NCBI GenBank assembly: GCA_026770585.1
Contig: MU646335.1
Location: 1,082,734-1,094,527, forward strand
Reading direction: 5' to 3'
DNA from: Baffinella frigidus
Taxonomy: Eukaryota; Cryptophyceae; Cryptomonadales; Baffinellaceae
Length of the DNA stretch: 11,794 nucleotides
Below the pieces are notes generated by a model, which saw only the letters and a list, made by a program, of their open reading frames with translations, was not told the origin of the DNA and did no database searches. Shown here piece by piece: positions 10,232 through 11,794 of the stretch. How positions within the stretch are numbered: the first letter of the stretch is position 1; the number at the start of each line of letters is the position of its first letter. The position numbers and the translations under genes were made by a program.

Positions 10232-10422
10232 ACAGAGAGTGAGAGAGAGAGCGAGCGAGCGAGAGAGCGAGAGAGCGAGAGAGCGAGCGAGCGATATAGC
10301 TTGGAAGCGAGAGAGCAAGATAGAACCTGGTCGCCACAGACGGTGATGCATGGCTTGTAAGGATCCAGGAGTAGTTTCAGGATCTCGATCTGCGGCGGAG
10401 ACACGTCTTGGAACTCGTCGAC
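363..10422 (-). CDS. Interrupted gene for a UvrD/Srs2-type SF1A DNA helicase (middle part, 10 exons)
   Basis: Gene-level entry. Proposed exons on the minus strand, 5' to 3': 10422-10327, 9907-9857, 9637-9566, 8352-8311, 8035-7985, 6261-6196, 5166-5101, 3995-3885, 2296-2217, 492-363. They add up to 765 nt, 255 codons, without a stop. Each exon is bounded by AG on its 5' side and GT on its 3' side. Eight junctions are phase 0; the last is phase 2 on one side and completed by one base on the other. The predicted product carries, in the family's fixed order, VDEFQD (motif II), GDQDQSIYGF (motif III), NYRSS (motif IV), AVLFR, LLAYVRLALS and RGIG. Such enzymes are ATP-driven 3'-5' DNA translocases used in repair and anti-recombination. 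The KRKVP spelling recalls plant Srs2-like proteins (inference). Motif I, Ia, V and VI are missing from this strand. Whether it is expressed or a decaying copy cannot be told. Confidence 0.8.
696..749 (-). repeat. Dispersed ~65-bp repeat, copy 1
   Basis: Read on the minus strand it starts GTACCACGAAAC and ends GACCTGGCGTGG. See the best copy at 2138-2202 for the family. Confidence 0.6.
932..965. repeat. (GA)n(GATA)n microsatellite
   Basis: A GA run passes into GATA repeats directly before one of the exon-10 copies. No other content. Confidence 0.85.
1025..1078 (-). repeat. Dispersed ~65-bp repeat, copy 2
   Basis: Near-identical to copy 1 and duplicated together with an exon-10 fragment. Confidence 0.6.
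1308..1362. repeat. CCCCCAA heptad array
   Basis: About seven perfect units of CCCCCAA, a variant of the CCCTAAA telomere heptad. It is interstitial, since unrelated sequence continues on both sides. Confidence 0.9.
1421..1533. repeat. Foldback with nested perfect palindrome
   Basis: Arms 1421-1462 and 1492-1533 (42 nt each) are near-perfect reverse complements. The spacer adds a further copy of the inner arm, making a perfect 18+1+18 inverted repeat at 1474-1510 (TTTGCCAAATACTCTACC arm). A fourth, weaker half-copy lies at about 1399-1418. TTTGGCAAAT/ATTTGGCGAG words of this hairpin resemble the exon-9 end (GCCAAATACTC), so the arms probably derive from that exon plus the adjacent 65-bp repeat. 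Confidence 0.8.
1512..1576 (+). repeat. Dispersed ~65-bp repeat, copy 3
   Basis: It forms the right end of the 1421-1533 foldback and runs on into an exon-9 copy. The whole block 1511-1638 recurs at 2137-2263. Confidence 0.65.
1675..1953. repeat. Tandem duplication of intron sequence (two units)
   Basis: Unit one (about 1675-1788) and unit two (about 1864-1953) share GGAAATACCGTAGG, GCTGGTC, TTCTTGGC and CCCGCCGTGTGGAC in the same order. Unit one has an extra GGAAATACCGTA. Each unit lies on the 5' side of an exon-9 copy on the minus strand, so exon piece and intron were duplicated together. Confidence 0.7.
1923..2004. repeat. Inverted repeat with ~28-nt arms
   Basis: Left arm 1923-1950 (AAAAAACCCTTCGCAGCCCG...) pairs with right arm 1975-2004 (...CGGGCTACGAAGGGATTTTTT). 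The left arm is also part of the tandem unit above, so the right arm is an inverted extra copy. Confidence 0.8.
2138..2202 (+). repeat. Dispersed ~65-bp repeat, best copy
   Basis: Runs from GTACCACGGAACACTTTTAG to GACCTGGCGTGG. Six copies lie in this window: 696-749, 1025-1078 and 7873-7947 on the minus strand; 1512-1576, 2138-2202 and 9149-9214 on the plus strand. The ends carry a short inverted CCACG/CGTGG. Shorter scraps (CACGCCAGGTCAC) are at about 6647 and 9033. It may be a small non-autonomous element or a conserved piece of a larger repeat. Confidence 0.65.
2217..2296 (-). CDS. Helicase exon 9: PxRGIG motif exon
   Basis: 80 nt, 26 codons plus two bases. Reading: AMDRIANKPTRGIGKTALES, then LAKYSI and the first two bases of an Arg codon. 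UvrD/PcrA/Srs2 proteins have 'D..f.RiiN.P.RGIG..tl..l' directly after the AYLRL segment, and this exon matches it. GIGKT here is not a Walker A loop; it is the RGIG signature of this family. Acceptor TCGACAG|GCG, donor CG|GTAATC. It follows exon 8 (which ends ...STTDEE) in phase 0. This is the only copy with intact start, end and frame. Confidence 0.8.
2400..2570 (-). pseudogene. Two 5' fragments of the RGIGKT exon
   Basis: At 2445-2400 the minus strand reads MDRITNQPPRGI and then diverges. At 2570-2544 it reads AMDRITNKP after a good acceptor, CCTCCAG|GCG. A minimal third scrap (CTCGACAG|GCGAT) is at about 2841-2853. Purine-rich minisatellite lies between them. Confidence 0.7.
2449..2845. 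repeat. GGAGAGAGGGAGACGTTAT minisatellite, split by a palindromic element
   Basis: Irregular units of GGAGAGAGGGAGACGTTAT fill about 2449-2600 and resume at about 2781-2842. The element at 2612-2770 lies between the two halves, which suggests it inserted into the array. Confidence 0.75.
2612..2770. mobile_element. Palindromic foldback element, ~159 bp (MITE-like)
   Basis: Terminal arms AACTCCTGGAAAGTTCGGTA (from 2613) and its reverse complement (ending 2769) match perfectly for 24 nt and continue imperfectly through the whole element to a centre near CCTAGG (2698-2703). CTACGG/CCGTAG words recur in both halves. It has no coding capacity. A clear target-site duplication is not visible. A MITE or Foldback-type element is my inference; a simple inverted duplication is the alternative. 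Confidence 0.7.
2862..2925. repeat. CAAGAACCTCAACAGC short tandem repeat
   Basis: About four imperfect 15-16-bp units directly left of the 139-bp element. Related words (CAAGAACCAGCCC) lie near 2318. Confidence 0.7.
2927..3065 (-). mobile_element. 139-bp MITE-like element, copy 1
   Basis: Bounded by terminal inverted repeats CCACTTAGCAGCSACCG (16 of 17 positions pair). Its reverse complement aligns without gaps over all 139 positions with 8503-8641, at about 85% identity by eye. Two copies with the same ends but unrelated flanks mark it as a discrete transposed unit. No ORF. No convincing target-site duplication is seen, so superfamily is not assignable. Confidence 0.85.
3097..3215. repeat. 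GTTACAAGTTNCMAGAG internal repeats
   Basis: Three or four variants of a GTTAC-AAGTT-CAAGAG word, flanked by two copies of ACGAGTCTTC (3099 and 3201). The same CTTCAGAGGGGG word precedes the 2400 exon fragment, linking this stretch to that duplication. Confidence 0.5.
3266..3316. repeat. Clustered perfect palindromes GTGGATGAATTCATCCAC
   Basis: Two perfect 18-bp palindromes (3266-3283 and 3299-3316) flank a further half-site, so that the right half of the spacer and the second palindrome form another inverted repeat around CGC. The result is three alternating GTGGATGAATT/AATTCATCCAC sites in 51 bp. Confidence 0.9.
3367..3810 (-). pseudogene. Tandem array: four degraded exon-8 ends plus telomere-like heptads
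   Basis: Units of about 122-137 bp, each reading on the minus strand as [...VRLALSSTDED | GTCCTACC...CTTTTCTCC...GCAG | degenerate TTTAGGG heptads]. Exon ends lie at 3367 (LALSRAADE), 3499 (LALSSADD, donor lost), 3625 and 3762 (LALSSTDED, donor GTCCTACC). The heptad blocks lie at about 3411-3440, 3546-3580, 3671-3715 and 3806-3845. The fifth member of the series is the complete exon at 3885-3995. Confidence 0.8.
3885..3995 (-). CDS. Helicase exon 8: LLAYVRLALS segment
   Basis: 111 nt, exactly 37 codons, phase 0 at both ends; acceptor CCCTAG|GTG and donor GAG|GTAACC. It reads VPCMNAAPEWTNNPVKKG followed by VVLDLLAYVRLALSTTDEE. Joined to exon 7 (ending LALAKRK) it gives KRKVP, matching 'L...kIPf' that precedes the 'EvkDllAYLRL....DD' segment in UvrD/Srs2 proteins, and it leads directly into exon 9. 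It is the only copy with the complete 5' half; partial 5' copies (acceptor plus GTGCCCTGCATGAAC) lie at 4254-4266. Confidence 0.8.
4005..4155. repeat. GGTTTAT heptad minisatellite
   Basis: About 20 near-perfect 7-bp units, GGTTTAT with GGTTCAT and GGTGTAT variants, diverged from TTTAGGG. The long open frame here (repeating YGLWFMV) is only a by-product, because 7-bp units cycle through all frames. Confidence 0.9.
4153..4372 (-). repeat. Direct duplication carrying exon-8 5' scraps
   Basis: Two copies (about 4153-4243 and 4269-4372) share GAGCCGAGATAAGAGTCCGC, the TCAAAATCAGTC word, CACGGGGTTGTTGGTC and GGTGGTGGCCATGT. On the minus strand the junction reads CTCGGCTCAG|GTGCCCTGCATGAAC (4266), which is the exon-8 acceptor and first five codons, and CCAACAACCCCGTGA, exon 8's TNNPV codons. 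So the exon was copied in pieces into its upstream intron. Confidence 0.7.
4308..4327. repeat. Short hairpin CCCCTTTT-CACG-AAAAGGGG
   Basis: Perfect 8-bp arms with a 4-base loop, at the point where the second duplication copy has an extra CAAACCCC word. A weaker version (AACCCC...GGGGTT) is in the first copy near 4196-4214. Confidence 0.85.
4474..4552. repeat. Imperfect inverted repeat around a C12 tract
   Basis: Arms 4474-4495 and 4531-4552 pair at 18 of 22 positions (TTGTTCRTACCAMCAYGGCC). The spacer holds a long C run at about 4502-4514. Confidence 0.75.
4590..4623 (-). pseudogene. Degraded copy of the 3' end of helicase exon 7
   Basis: Reads RDFHLQLSKRK and ends with a donor, AAG|GTGCGC. 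The exon at 5101 reads RDFQLALAKRK. The 5' half is missing. Confidence 0.65.
4777..4920. repeat. GGGTGTA/GGGTGTG heptad array
   Basis: About 20 units of a 7-bp repeat, GGGTGTA and GGGTGTG with GGGTGCA and GGGTGAA variants. Like the second block, it sits directly left of an exon-7 piece. Confidence 0.95.
4940..4987 (-). pseudogene. Partial copy of helicase exon 7 (3' half)
   Basis: 48 nt reading LRSIGRDFQLALAKRK, then a strong donor, AAG|GTGAGAG. It is truncated upstream by GGATTTAGAG, where a heptad array begins. It differs little from 5101-5148, so the duplication (period 161 bp, including the heptad block) is fairly recent. Confidence 0.75.
4990..5080. repeat. Second GGGTGTA heptad array
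   Basis: About 13 units. TATCAAC(C/A)AAGG follows both this block and the 4777-4920 block before the exon piece, showing that array plus exon end were duplicated as one unit. Confidence 0.9.
5101..5166 (-). CDS. Helicase exon 7: AVLFR strand and following helix
   Basis: 66 nt, 22 codons: MAVLFRLRSIGRDFQLALAK, then RK. Donor AAG|GTGAGG; possible acceptor CTGCGGCAG|ATG. UvrD-family proteins have '.iAVLyRtn.qsr.le..L....IPy' here, and the plant Srs2-like form '...G..FQ.A...RKIPF' is especially close (from memory of the family, so approximate). The frame stays open upstream for PLRQ (to 5178), the same residues that end exon 6. Either exons 6 and 7 are separated by an intron here, or this is a fragment of an originally continuous exon. 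Confidence 0.75.
5205..5352. repeat. (TATACA)n / (AT)n microsatellite
   Basis: AT-rich run of CATATA and TA units starting with ACATACATGCG. The open frames across it (HIYIYTYI) are low-complexity artefacts. Confidence 0.95.
5461..5526 (+). pseudogene. Inverted copy of helicase exon 6
   Basis: On the plus strand, after the acceptor TTTCACAG, it reads AEVKSVCDEVERSRACGVPL and RQ, then continues in frame as TAVNAEILSRETRPKSAIAA. The upstream intron (5401-5430, GGCCAGTCCTTAACCCGAAA) is the reverse complement of 6802-6832, so intron and exon were inverted as a block. The continuation TAVN.EILSRETRPKSAI also appears after the minus-strand copy at 6447-6512, so both derive from one rearranged version. 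Confidence 0.75.
5597..5630 (-). pseudogene. Scrap of helicase exon 7 (RQIAVLSRLR)
   Basis: Minus-strand reading SRQIAVLSRLR corresponds to LRQMAVLFRLR of the exon at 5101. It abuts the inverted exon-6 copy, giving a head-on arrangement of two exon scraps. Confidence 0.6.
5631..6036. repeat. (GA)n-(CAGACACCATTA) minisatellite
   Basis: About 15 units of 22-35 bp with the consensus GAGAGAGAGGGCAGACACCATTA; GA length varies between units. Not CRISPR-like: no unique spacers, and the constant part is itself simple sequence. Confidence 0.9.
6196..6261 (-). CDS. Helicase exon 6: segment preceding the AVLFR strand
   Basis: 66 nt, 22 codons, reading AEVKSVCDEVERCKASGVPL and RQ. UvrD/PcrA enzymes have '..EA..v..eI..l...G.pl.diAVLyR' here, so this exon should run straight into MAVLFR of exon 7. 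Acceptor TTGAGCAG|GCT; possible donor CAG|GTCCGC. With that donor and the AG before exon 7, the junction is in phase. A continuous form (PLREMAV) exists at 6447-6512, so the donor here may be newly made. Confidence 0.7.
6447..6512 (-). pseudogene. Second copy of helicase exon 6
   Basis: Reads AEVKSVCDEVERCKASGVPL and RE, then continues without a donor as MAVNSEILSRETRPKSAIRA. Acceptor GTCACAG|GCT. Only MAV of the next exon is kept before the sequence diverges. 51 bases of the exon plus acceptor are nearly identical to the 6196 copy. Confidence 0.7.
6571..6773 (-). pseudogene. Three acceptor-plus-start scraps of helicase exon 6
   Basis: Acceptor GCAG followed by GCTGAAGTGAA or a variant lies at 6573 (short), 6639 (to 6613, reading AGVKSVCDE) and 6773 (to 6754, reading AEVKSV). 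Their intron side is duplicated too: GAAGATCCGTTAAAAGATGA (6583) resembles GAAGATTCGTTAAGGATGAT (6860). Confidence 0.65.
6890..7120. other. Repeat-poor stretch, no recognised feature
   Basis: Neither simple repeats nor exon copies were found. A 74-residue plus-strand open frame (6942-7166) and a shorter minus-strand one show nothing recognisable and no splice logic; I do not call either a gene. Confidence 0.4.
7121..7402 (+). CDS. Unassigned open frame without ATG start, 93 codons
   Basis: Open from just after a TAA at 7118 to a TAA at 7400. Residues look protein-like: RRKDDSRAQRIILRKIVDVL in the middle and SKYASWYLLDRQHDTGI at the end. There is no in-frame ATG, so if real it is an exon or a fragment of something inserted. 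The opposite strand is also open here (about 90 codons), so one of the two may be a shadow. I recognise no domain. It lies inside the presumed intron between helicase exons 5 and 6. Confidence 0.25.
   Translation, partial: PSYPGNRVLPGCVHLNSKSIIFTQKDFFPDSAVGGTWGCTAVDLCILERRKDDSRAQRIILRKIVDVLASTREGRDSKYASWYLLDRQHDTGI
7403..7492. repeat. (CAGT/CAGA)n(GAGT)n microsatellite
   Basis: GTCAGTCAGACA units grade into a clean (GAGT)n run. Confidence 0.95.
7525..7765. repeat. ~120-bp tandem duplication
   Basis: Two units (about 7525-7648 and 7649-7765) share GATCTCTGC, CAGGTTCTC.GGCTGTTGCG, GGGAAATGGCTCAA and GATCACCGT in order. The right end runs directly into the exon-5 copy at 7768, in the pattern seen elsewhere. 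Confidence 0.75.
7768..7818 (-). pseudogene. Second copy of helicase exon 5
   Basis: 51 nt, 17 codons, with acceptor GAAG|GCT and donor GGC|GTACAC: ALMQIRGAGGDVCCSRG. It has the same length and boundaries as 7985-8035, so it could equally be the used copy or an alternative exon. Confidence 0.5.
7873..7947 (-). repeat. Dispersed ~65-bp repeat, copy 4
   Basis: Slightly longer than the other copies (about 75 bp, internal insertions). It lies between the two exon-5 copies. Confidence 0.6.
7985..8035 (-). CDS. Helicase exon 5: KALxTxGxGG-like segment
   Basis: 51 nt, 17 codons, phase 0: ALMQTLGAGGDIFCSRG. The codon before the presumed exon start is AAG, so the block reads KALMQTLGAGGDI, resembling 'K.LwT.nG.Ge.i' found between motif IV and the EA..v..EI segment in UvrD proteins. 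Acceptor GTGAAG|GCT, donor GGC|GTAATT. This is the least certain exon: the motif is loose, and the assignment rests on position, phase and order between exons 4 and 6. Confidence 0.5.
8311..8352 (-). CDS. Helicase exon 4: AAxALIxxN segment
   Basis: 42 nt, 14 codons, phase 0: VKAAAALISRNPLQ. Acceptor CCGCAG|GTC, donor CAG|GTTCTC. UvrD-family proteins have NYRS..iL.aAn.lI.nN after motif IV; joined to exon 3 (ends NYRSSGVL) this gives that pattern exactly. A micro-exon of this size has no long-ORF signal; it was found only because the order required it. Confidence 0.7.
8472..8498. repeat. Perfect 12-bp hairpin
   Basis: GATTGATCCGTC-GGT-GACGGATCAATC, a perfect inverted repeat with a 3-base loop, just left of the 139-bp element. 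It is not a convincing terminator: there is no T run. Confidence 0.85.
8503..8641 (+). mobile_element. 139-bp MITE-like element, copy 2
   Basis: Same length and ends as 2927-3065 but in opposite orientation; 21 mismatches by eye, no indels. Located in the intron between helicase exons 3 and 4. Confidence 0.85.
8750..8875. mobile_element. ~126-bp foldback element
   Basis: Imperfect arms: ATTTCGCCCAAGTCAAC (8750-8766) pairs with 8859-8875 at 13 of 17, and an inner CTTAAGTCAA (from 8785) pairs with TTGACTTAAG (8842-8851). The interior holds GTCCATCTAAACGA, a word also inside the 139-bp element, so the two may be relatives. Confidence 0.6.
9149..9214 (+). repeat. Dispersed ~65-bp repeat, diverged copy 5
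   Basis: GTACCGCGAAATATTTTTAA...TTGGCGTGG matches the family in layout but with many substitutions, so it is an older insertion. Confidence 0.5.
9247..9449 (-). pseudogene. Two 5'-truncated copies of the motif IV exon
   Basis: At 9449-9399: NTKGIKLQKNYRSSRVL with donor CTA|GTGCGT. At 9276-9247: QKNYRFSEVL with donor CTG|GTTTGT. Both keep the donor and lose the exon start. A C-rich heptad block lies between them. Confidence 0.8.
9326..9390. repeat. CCCCTAA/CCCCCGA heptad block
   Basis: Degenerate telomere-like units between the two truncated motif IV exon copies. Confidence 0.85.
9452..9490. repeat. Inverted repeat ATGCTATTTTA
   Basis: Perfect 11-bp arms at 9452-9462 and 9480-9490. It marks the breakpoint where the 9399-9449 exon copy ends. 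Confidence 0.8.
9566..9637 (-). CDS. Helicase exon 3: motif IV exon
   Basis: 72 nt, 24 codons, phase 0: EFQNLFNNTKVIKLQKNYRS, then SGVL. 'F.n..vi.L..NYRS...iL' is motif IV of UvrD/Rep/Srs2 helicases; its Arg contacts the ATP phosphates. Spacing from the DQSIYGF of the previous exon to NYRS equals that of typical UvrD proteins as far as I recall them. Acceptor CTCGGCAG|GAG and donor CTG|GTGCGT are both good. Two truncated copies follow downstream in the intron. Confidence 0.9.
9660..9790. repeat. ~87-bp tandem duplication
   Basis: GATTACGTT..CTCGAACACCCAGCGTGT.TTCA occurs at 9660 and 9746; TAGTCTGAGA and TGGTCTGAGA extend the match. It fills most of the 219-bp intron between exons 2 and 3. 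Confidence 0.85.
9857..9907 (-). CDS. Helicase exon 2: motif III (DQSIYGF)
   Basis: 51 nt, 17 codons, phase 0: DQSIYGFLAGKASNTFK. Motif III of SF1A helicases is GDxDQSIYxFRGA, and the previous exon ends CGDQ, so splicing rebuilds GDQDQSIYGF. The Arg of FRGA is replaced by Leu (FLAG), unusual for the family and possibly a sign of decay. Acceptor GCAAACAG|GAC, donor AAG|GTCTTT. Unlike most of the other exons I found no degraded copy of it. Confidence 0.9.
9908..10147. other. Intron sequence with a few telomere-like heptads
   Basis: A short TTTAGGGTTTAGGG run at about 9921-9935 and a G8 tract near 10054. Nothing else recognised. Confidence 0.5.
10148..10322. repeat. (GT)n followed by a (GAGAGAGC)n purine tract
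   Basis: GT runs to about 10228, then GAGA/GCGA units to about 10322, ending at the donor of helicase exon 1. Confidence 0.95.
10327..10422 (-). CDS. Helicase exon 1 in window: motif II (DEFQD box)
   Basis: 96 nt, exactly 32 codons, phase 0: VDEFQDVSPPQIEILKLLLD, then PYKPCITVCGDQ. VDEFQD is the Walker B/DExQ box of UvrD/Rep-type helicases (Asp and Glu coordinate Mg and activate water); the Q...L..L spacing and the beta-strand before GD are typical. Acceptor CCTGCAG|GTC, donor CAG|GTTCTA. Two degraded copies lie upstream. The preceding helicase segment (motifs I-Ic) is not found on this strand. Confidence 0.9.
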
Positions 10423-10430
10423 CTGCAGGG

Positions 10431-10567
10431 TCCAGGGTTCAGGGTTCAGGGTTCAGTGTTCAGTGTTCAGTGTTCAGTGTTCAGTGTTCAGGGTTCAGTG
10501 TTCAGTGTTCAGGGTTCAGGGTTCAGTGTTCGGTGTTCAGTGTTCAGTGTTCAGTGTTCAGGGTTCG
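10431..10567. repeat. TTCAGGG/TTCAGTG heptad array
   Basis: About 19 units. It separates the intact motif II exon from its degraded copies. Confidence 0.95.
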
Positions 10568-10610
10568 GCAAGCGGTGACGTTTTCCTGGAAATTAAGTCC
10601 AGTCTAGATA

Positions 10611-10764
10611 CCGTCTTGGAACTCATCCACCTGGTGTGTACCTCGTCGCTCAGGGTTTATGGGTTCCAGGTTCGCAGAACATCCATCAGTGACGTTTTCC
10701 TGGAAAATGTGAGCAGTCTCAGGATCTCGATCTGCGGCCGCGAAACGTCTTGGAACTCATTCAC
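10611..10764 (-). pseudogene. Two degraded copies of the motif II exon
   Basis: At 10764-10713: VNEFQDVSRPQIEILRLLT, acceptor CCGGAG|GTG, with Asp of DEFQD changed to Asn. At 10630-10611: VDEFQD, then GI and a stop, acceptor CACCAG|GTG. Both are followed by TTTCCAGGAAAACGTCA, so a larger unit was duplicated. Confidence 0.8.
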
Positions 10765-10794
10765 CTCCGGGTGTTTGGGGTTTGGGTTCAGACA

Positions 10795-10979
10795 TCAGTG
10801 GTTGAGGGTGTGGGGTGGGATTAGGGTTGAGGGGTCGCCGCCGGGGCGGTCGCCACTTTCCCGGGGCGGGAAAGTTCCCAGTGCAAACGCAGGGTGTGGG
10901 GTGGGATGAGGGTTTAGGGGTCGCCGCCGGGGCGAGAAAGAGGGAAAGTCGTGCTCGGCCTGCGCATCGCGTGGTTCAG
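10795..10979 (+). pseudogene. Degraded Walker A region of a helicase, duplicated, inverted
   Basis: Two near-copies of GGGGTCGCCGCCGGGGCG (about 10829 and 10917) share GTGTGGGGTGGGAT upstream. In the second, VAAGARKRES followed after a one-base shift by VVLGLRIAW resembles AAGAGKT...RVLGLRIAW. RVLGLRIAW recurs in frame at 11283-11313 next to motif Ia, supporting this reading. The lysine loop itself is broken, so identification of Walker A is weak; the RVLGLRIAW piece is firm. Confidence 0.45.
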
Positions 10980-11026
10980 AGAGAGAGCGCGAGAGCGAGA
11001 GCGAAAATATATATACATATATGTAT

Positions 11027-11063
<37 letters not shown>

Positions 11064-11067
11064 TATA

Positions 11068-11099
<32 letters not shown>

Positions 11100-11130
11100 T
11101 AGAGAGAGAGAGAGAAAGAGAGAGTCAGGG

Positions 11131-11162
<32 letters not shown>
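10979..11162. repeat. (GA)n-(AT)n-(GA)n microsatellite block
   Basis: Compound microsatellite inserted precisely between the codons for IAW and those for WLTxSRG of the inverted helicase segment. Confidence 0.95.
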
Positions 11163-11165
<3 letters not shown>

Positions 11166-11170
11166 CTGCC

Positions 11171-11429
11171 AGACAAGTGGTTAACCATATCGCGCGGCGT
11201 GACCCTCATCACGATCCCCGCCCTGACCTCCACCAGGAAAGCCAAAGAGGAGATGCAACAGCGCATCACGACCCTGGCATCGCGTGTGCTCGGACTGCGC
11301 ATCGCGTGGTTGACCATGTCGCGCGGCGTGACCCTCATCACGATCCCCGCCCTGACCTCCACCAGAAAAACCAAAGAGGAGATGCAACAGCGCATCACGA
11401 CCCTGGCATCCTCGCACCCCCCGCCGGAG
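11171..11429 (+). CDS. Inverted N-terminal helicase segment, motif Ia in tandem
   Basis: A continuous plus-strand frame contains the same module twice: SRGVTLITIPALTSTRKAKE plus EMQQRITTLAS, then RVLGLRIAWLTM and again SRGVTLITIPALTSTRKTKE plus EMQQRITTLAS. Motif Ia of UvrD-type helicases is 'iL.lTFTnkAa.EM..RI', and ALTSTRKAKEEMQQRI fits apart from the F-to-S change. The period is 129 bp (11202 to 11331), 43 codons, so the duplication keeps frame. A possible acceptor, GACAAG|TGG, lies at 11170. It is on the opposite strand to the rest of the helicase. Confidence 0.7.
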
Positions 11430-11503
11430 CTGATCCATCACCCACACCCGCGCCTTCCGCCATCAGCGCGCTATCCCCGCTCCGGGCCACCCCTCCCCAC
11501 ACC

Positions 11504-11563
11504 TTTCCAGCATCCTTGGAAGTAAAGAGAAGTTTTTCCAGCATCCTTGGAAGTAAAGAGAAG
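11504..11563. repeat. 31-bp direct repeat with a GTAAAG donor
   Basis: TTTCCAGCATCCTTGGAAGT plus AAAGAGAAG at 11504 and again at 11535. In frame, CACACCTTTCCAGCATCCTTG reads HTFPASL, which faintly recalls motif Ib (TFHS..l) at the expected place after motif Ia, with GGAA|GTAAAG as donor. Tentative. Confidence 0.6.
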
Positions 11564-11794
11564 CGGCGATCGCCACCGACCCACACGCCATGCTGATTGC
11601 GGCAATCACCACCAACCCACGAGCCGTGCACCTATCACATGGGCACCGTGAAGGTCTGCCAGCGCTCGGCCACAATCTGACCAGAGCCCCGCGGCCCTCT
11701 GTCCTCTCTCTGACGCGGCGCGCAGGTTTCGGTGCAAACCTTGGTTCAACCTTGGTGAGCACGTTCAAGGCTGTGCTTCAGATGCCCAAGGGGG
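11564..11794. other. Flank with a short duplication, no gene called
   Basis: GCGGCGATCGCCACCGACCC (11563) is repeated imperfectly as GCGGCAATCACCACCAACCC (11599). A plausible exon-like stretch with acceptor CGCGCAG and donor TTG|GTGAGC lies at about 11727-11753, but the encoded residues are not recognisable. Confidence 0.4.

Noticed and set aside
10020-10404. Overlapping open frames rich in His-Thr, Cys-Val and Ser-Leu-Ala-Arg
   Set aside because: Products of the GT and GAGA microsatellites; on the minus strand the real exon is the motif II exon in another frame.
11463-11768. 101-codon minus-strand frame at the right edge
   Set aside because: No recognisable residues or splice logic; it crosses two direct repeats and overlaps the plus-strand helicase segment's continuation.

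Overview
This window looks like eukaryotic nuclear DNA. It has no bacterial-style gene layout. It is full of microsatellites, minisatellites and degraded plant/algal-type telomere heptads (TTTAGGG/CCCTAAA and variants such as CCCCCAA, GGTTTAT, GGGTGTA and TTCAGTG). Its coding information lies in short pieces bounded by GT/AG splice signals. The heptad type fits a plant, green alga, dinoflagellate or stramenopile; I cannot name the organism.

The main content is one hidden, intron-rich gene on the minus strand, running from about 10422 down to 363. No long ORF reveals it. Read exon by exon it encodes the middle of a UvrD/PcrA/Srs2-type superfamily 1A DNA helicase. In 5'-3' order the pieces are: motif II (VDEFQD, 10422-10327), motif III (GDQ|DQSIYGF, split over 10327 and 9907-9857), motif IV (NYRSS, 9637-9566), the AAxALIxxN segment (8352-8311), a KALxTxGxGG-like segment (8035-7985), the segment before and including the AVLFR strand (6261-6196 and 5166-5101), the VP...LLAYVRLALS segment (3995-3885), the PTRGIGKT segment (2296-2217), and a helical FRDLVQTIK segment (492-363). 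The ten exons total 765 nt (255 codons) with no stop or frameshift. Eight of the nine junctions are phase 0 and the last is phase 2, and the phases match on both sides of every junction. Motifs V and VI are not in the window and would lie beyond its left edge.

The helicase N-terminal part (degraded Walker A, then motif Ia twice) lies at about 10920-11430, but on the plus strand. Either an internal inversion broke the gene near 10770-10900, or a divergent second copy starts here. Two smaller inverted exon copies lie at 215-256 and 5461-5526.

The striking feature is that the introns are built from copies of the adjacent exons. Most exons have one to seven degraded copies close by, often with the splice acceptor or donor still attached and with telomere-like heptads or purine-rich minisatellites between them. 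Small foldback/MITE-like elements also occur: a 139-bp element in two copies (2927-3065 and 8503-8641), palindromic elements at 2612-2770 and 8750-8875, and a roughly 65-bp dispersed repeat in six copies. One unassigned open frame (7121-7402, plus) sits in an otherwise repeat-poor stretch. I saw no tRNA, rRNA or CRISPR, and no promoter I could support.
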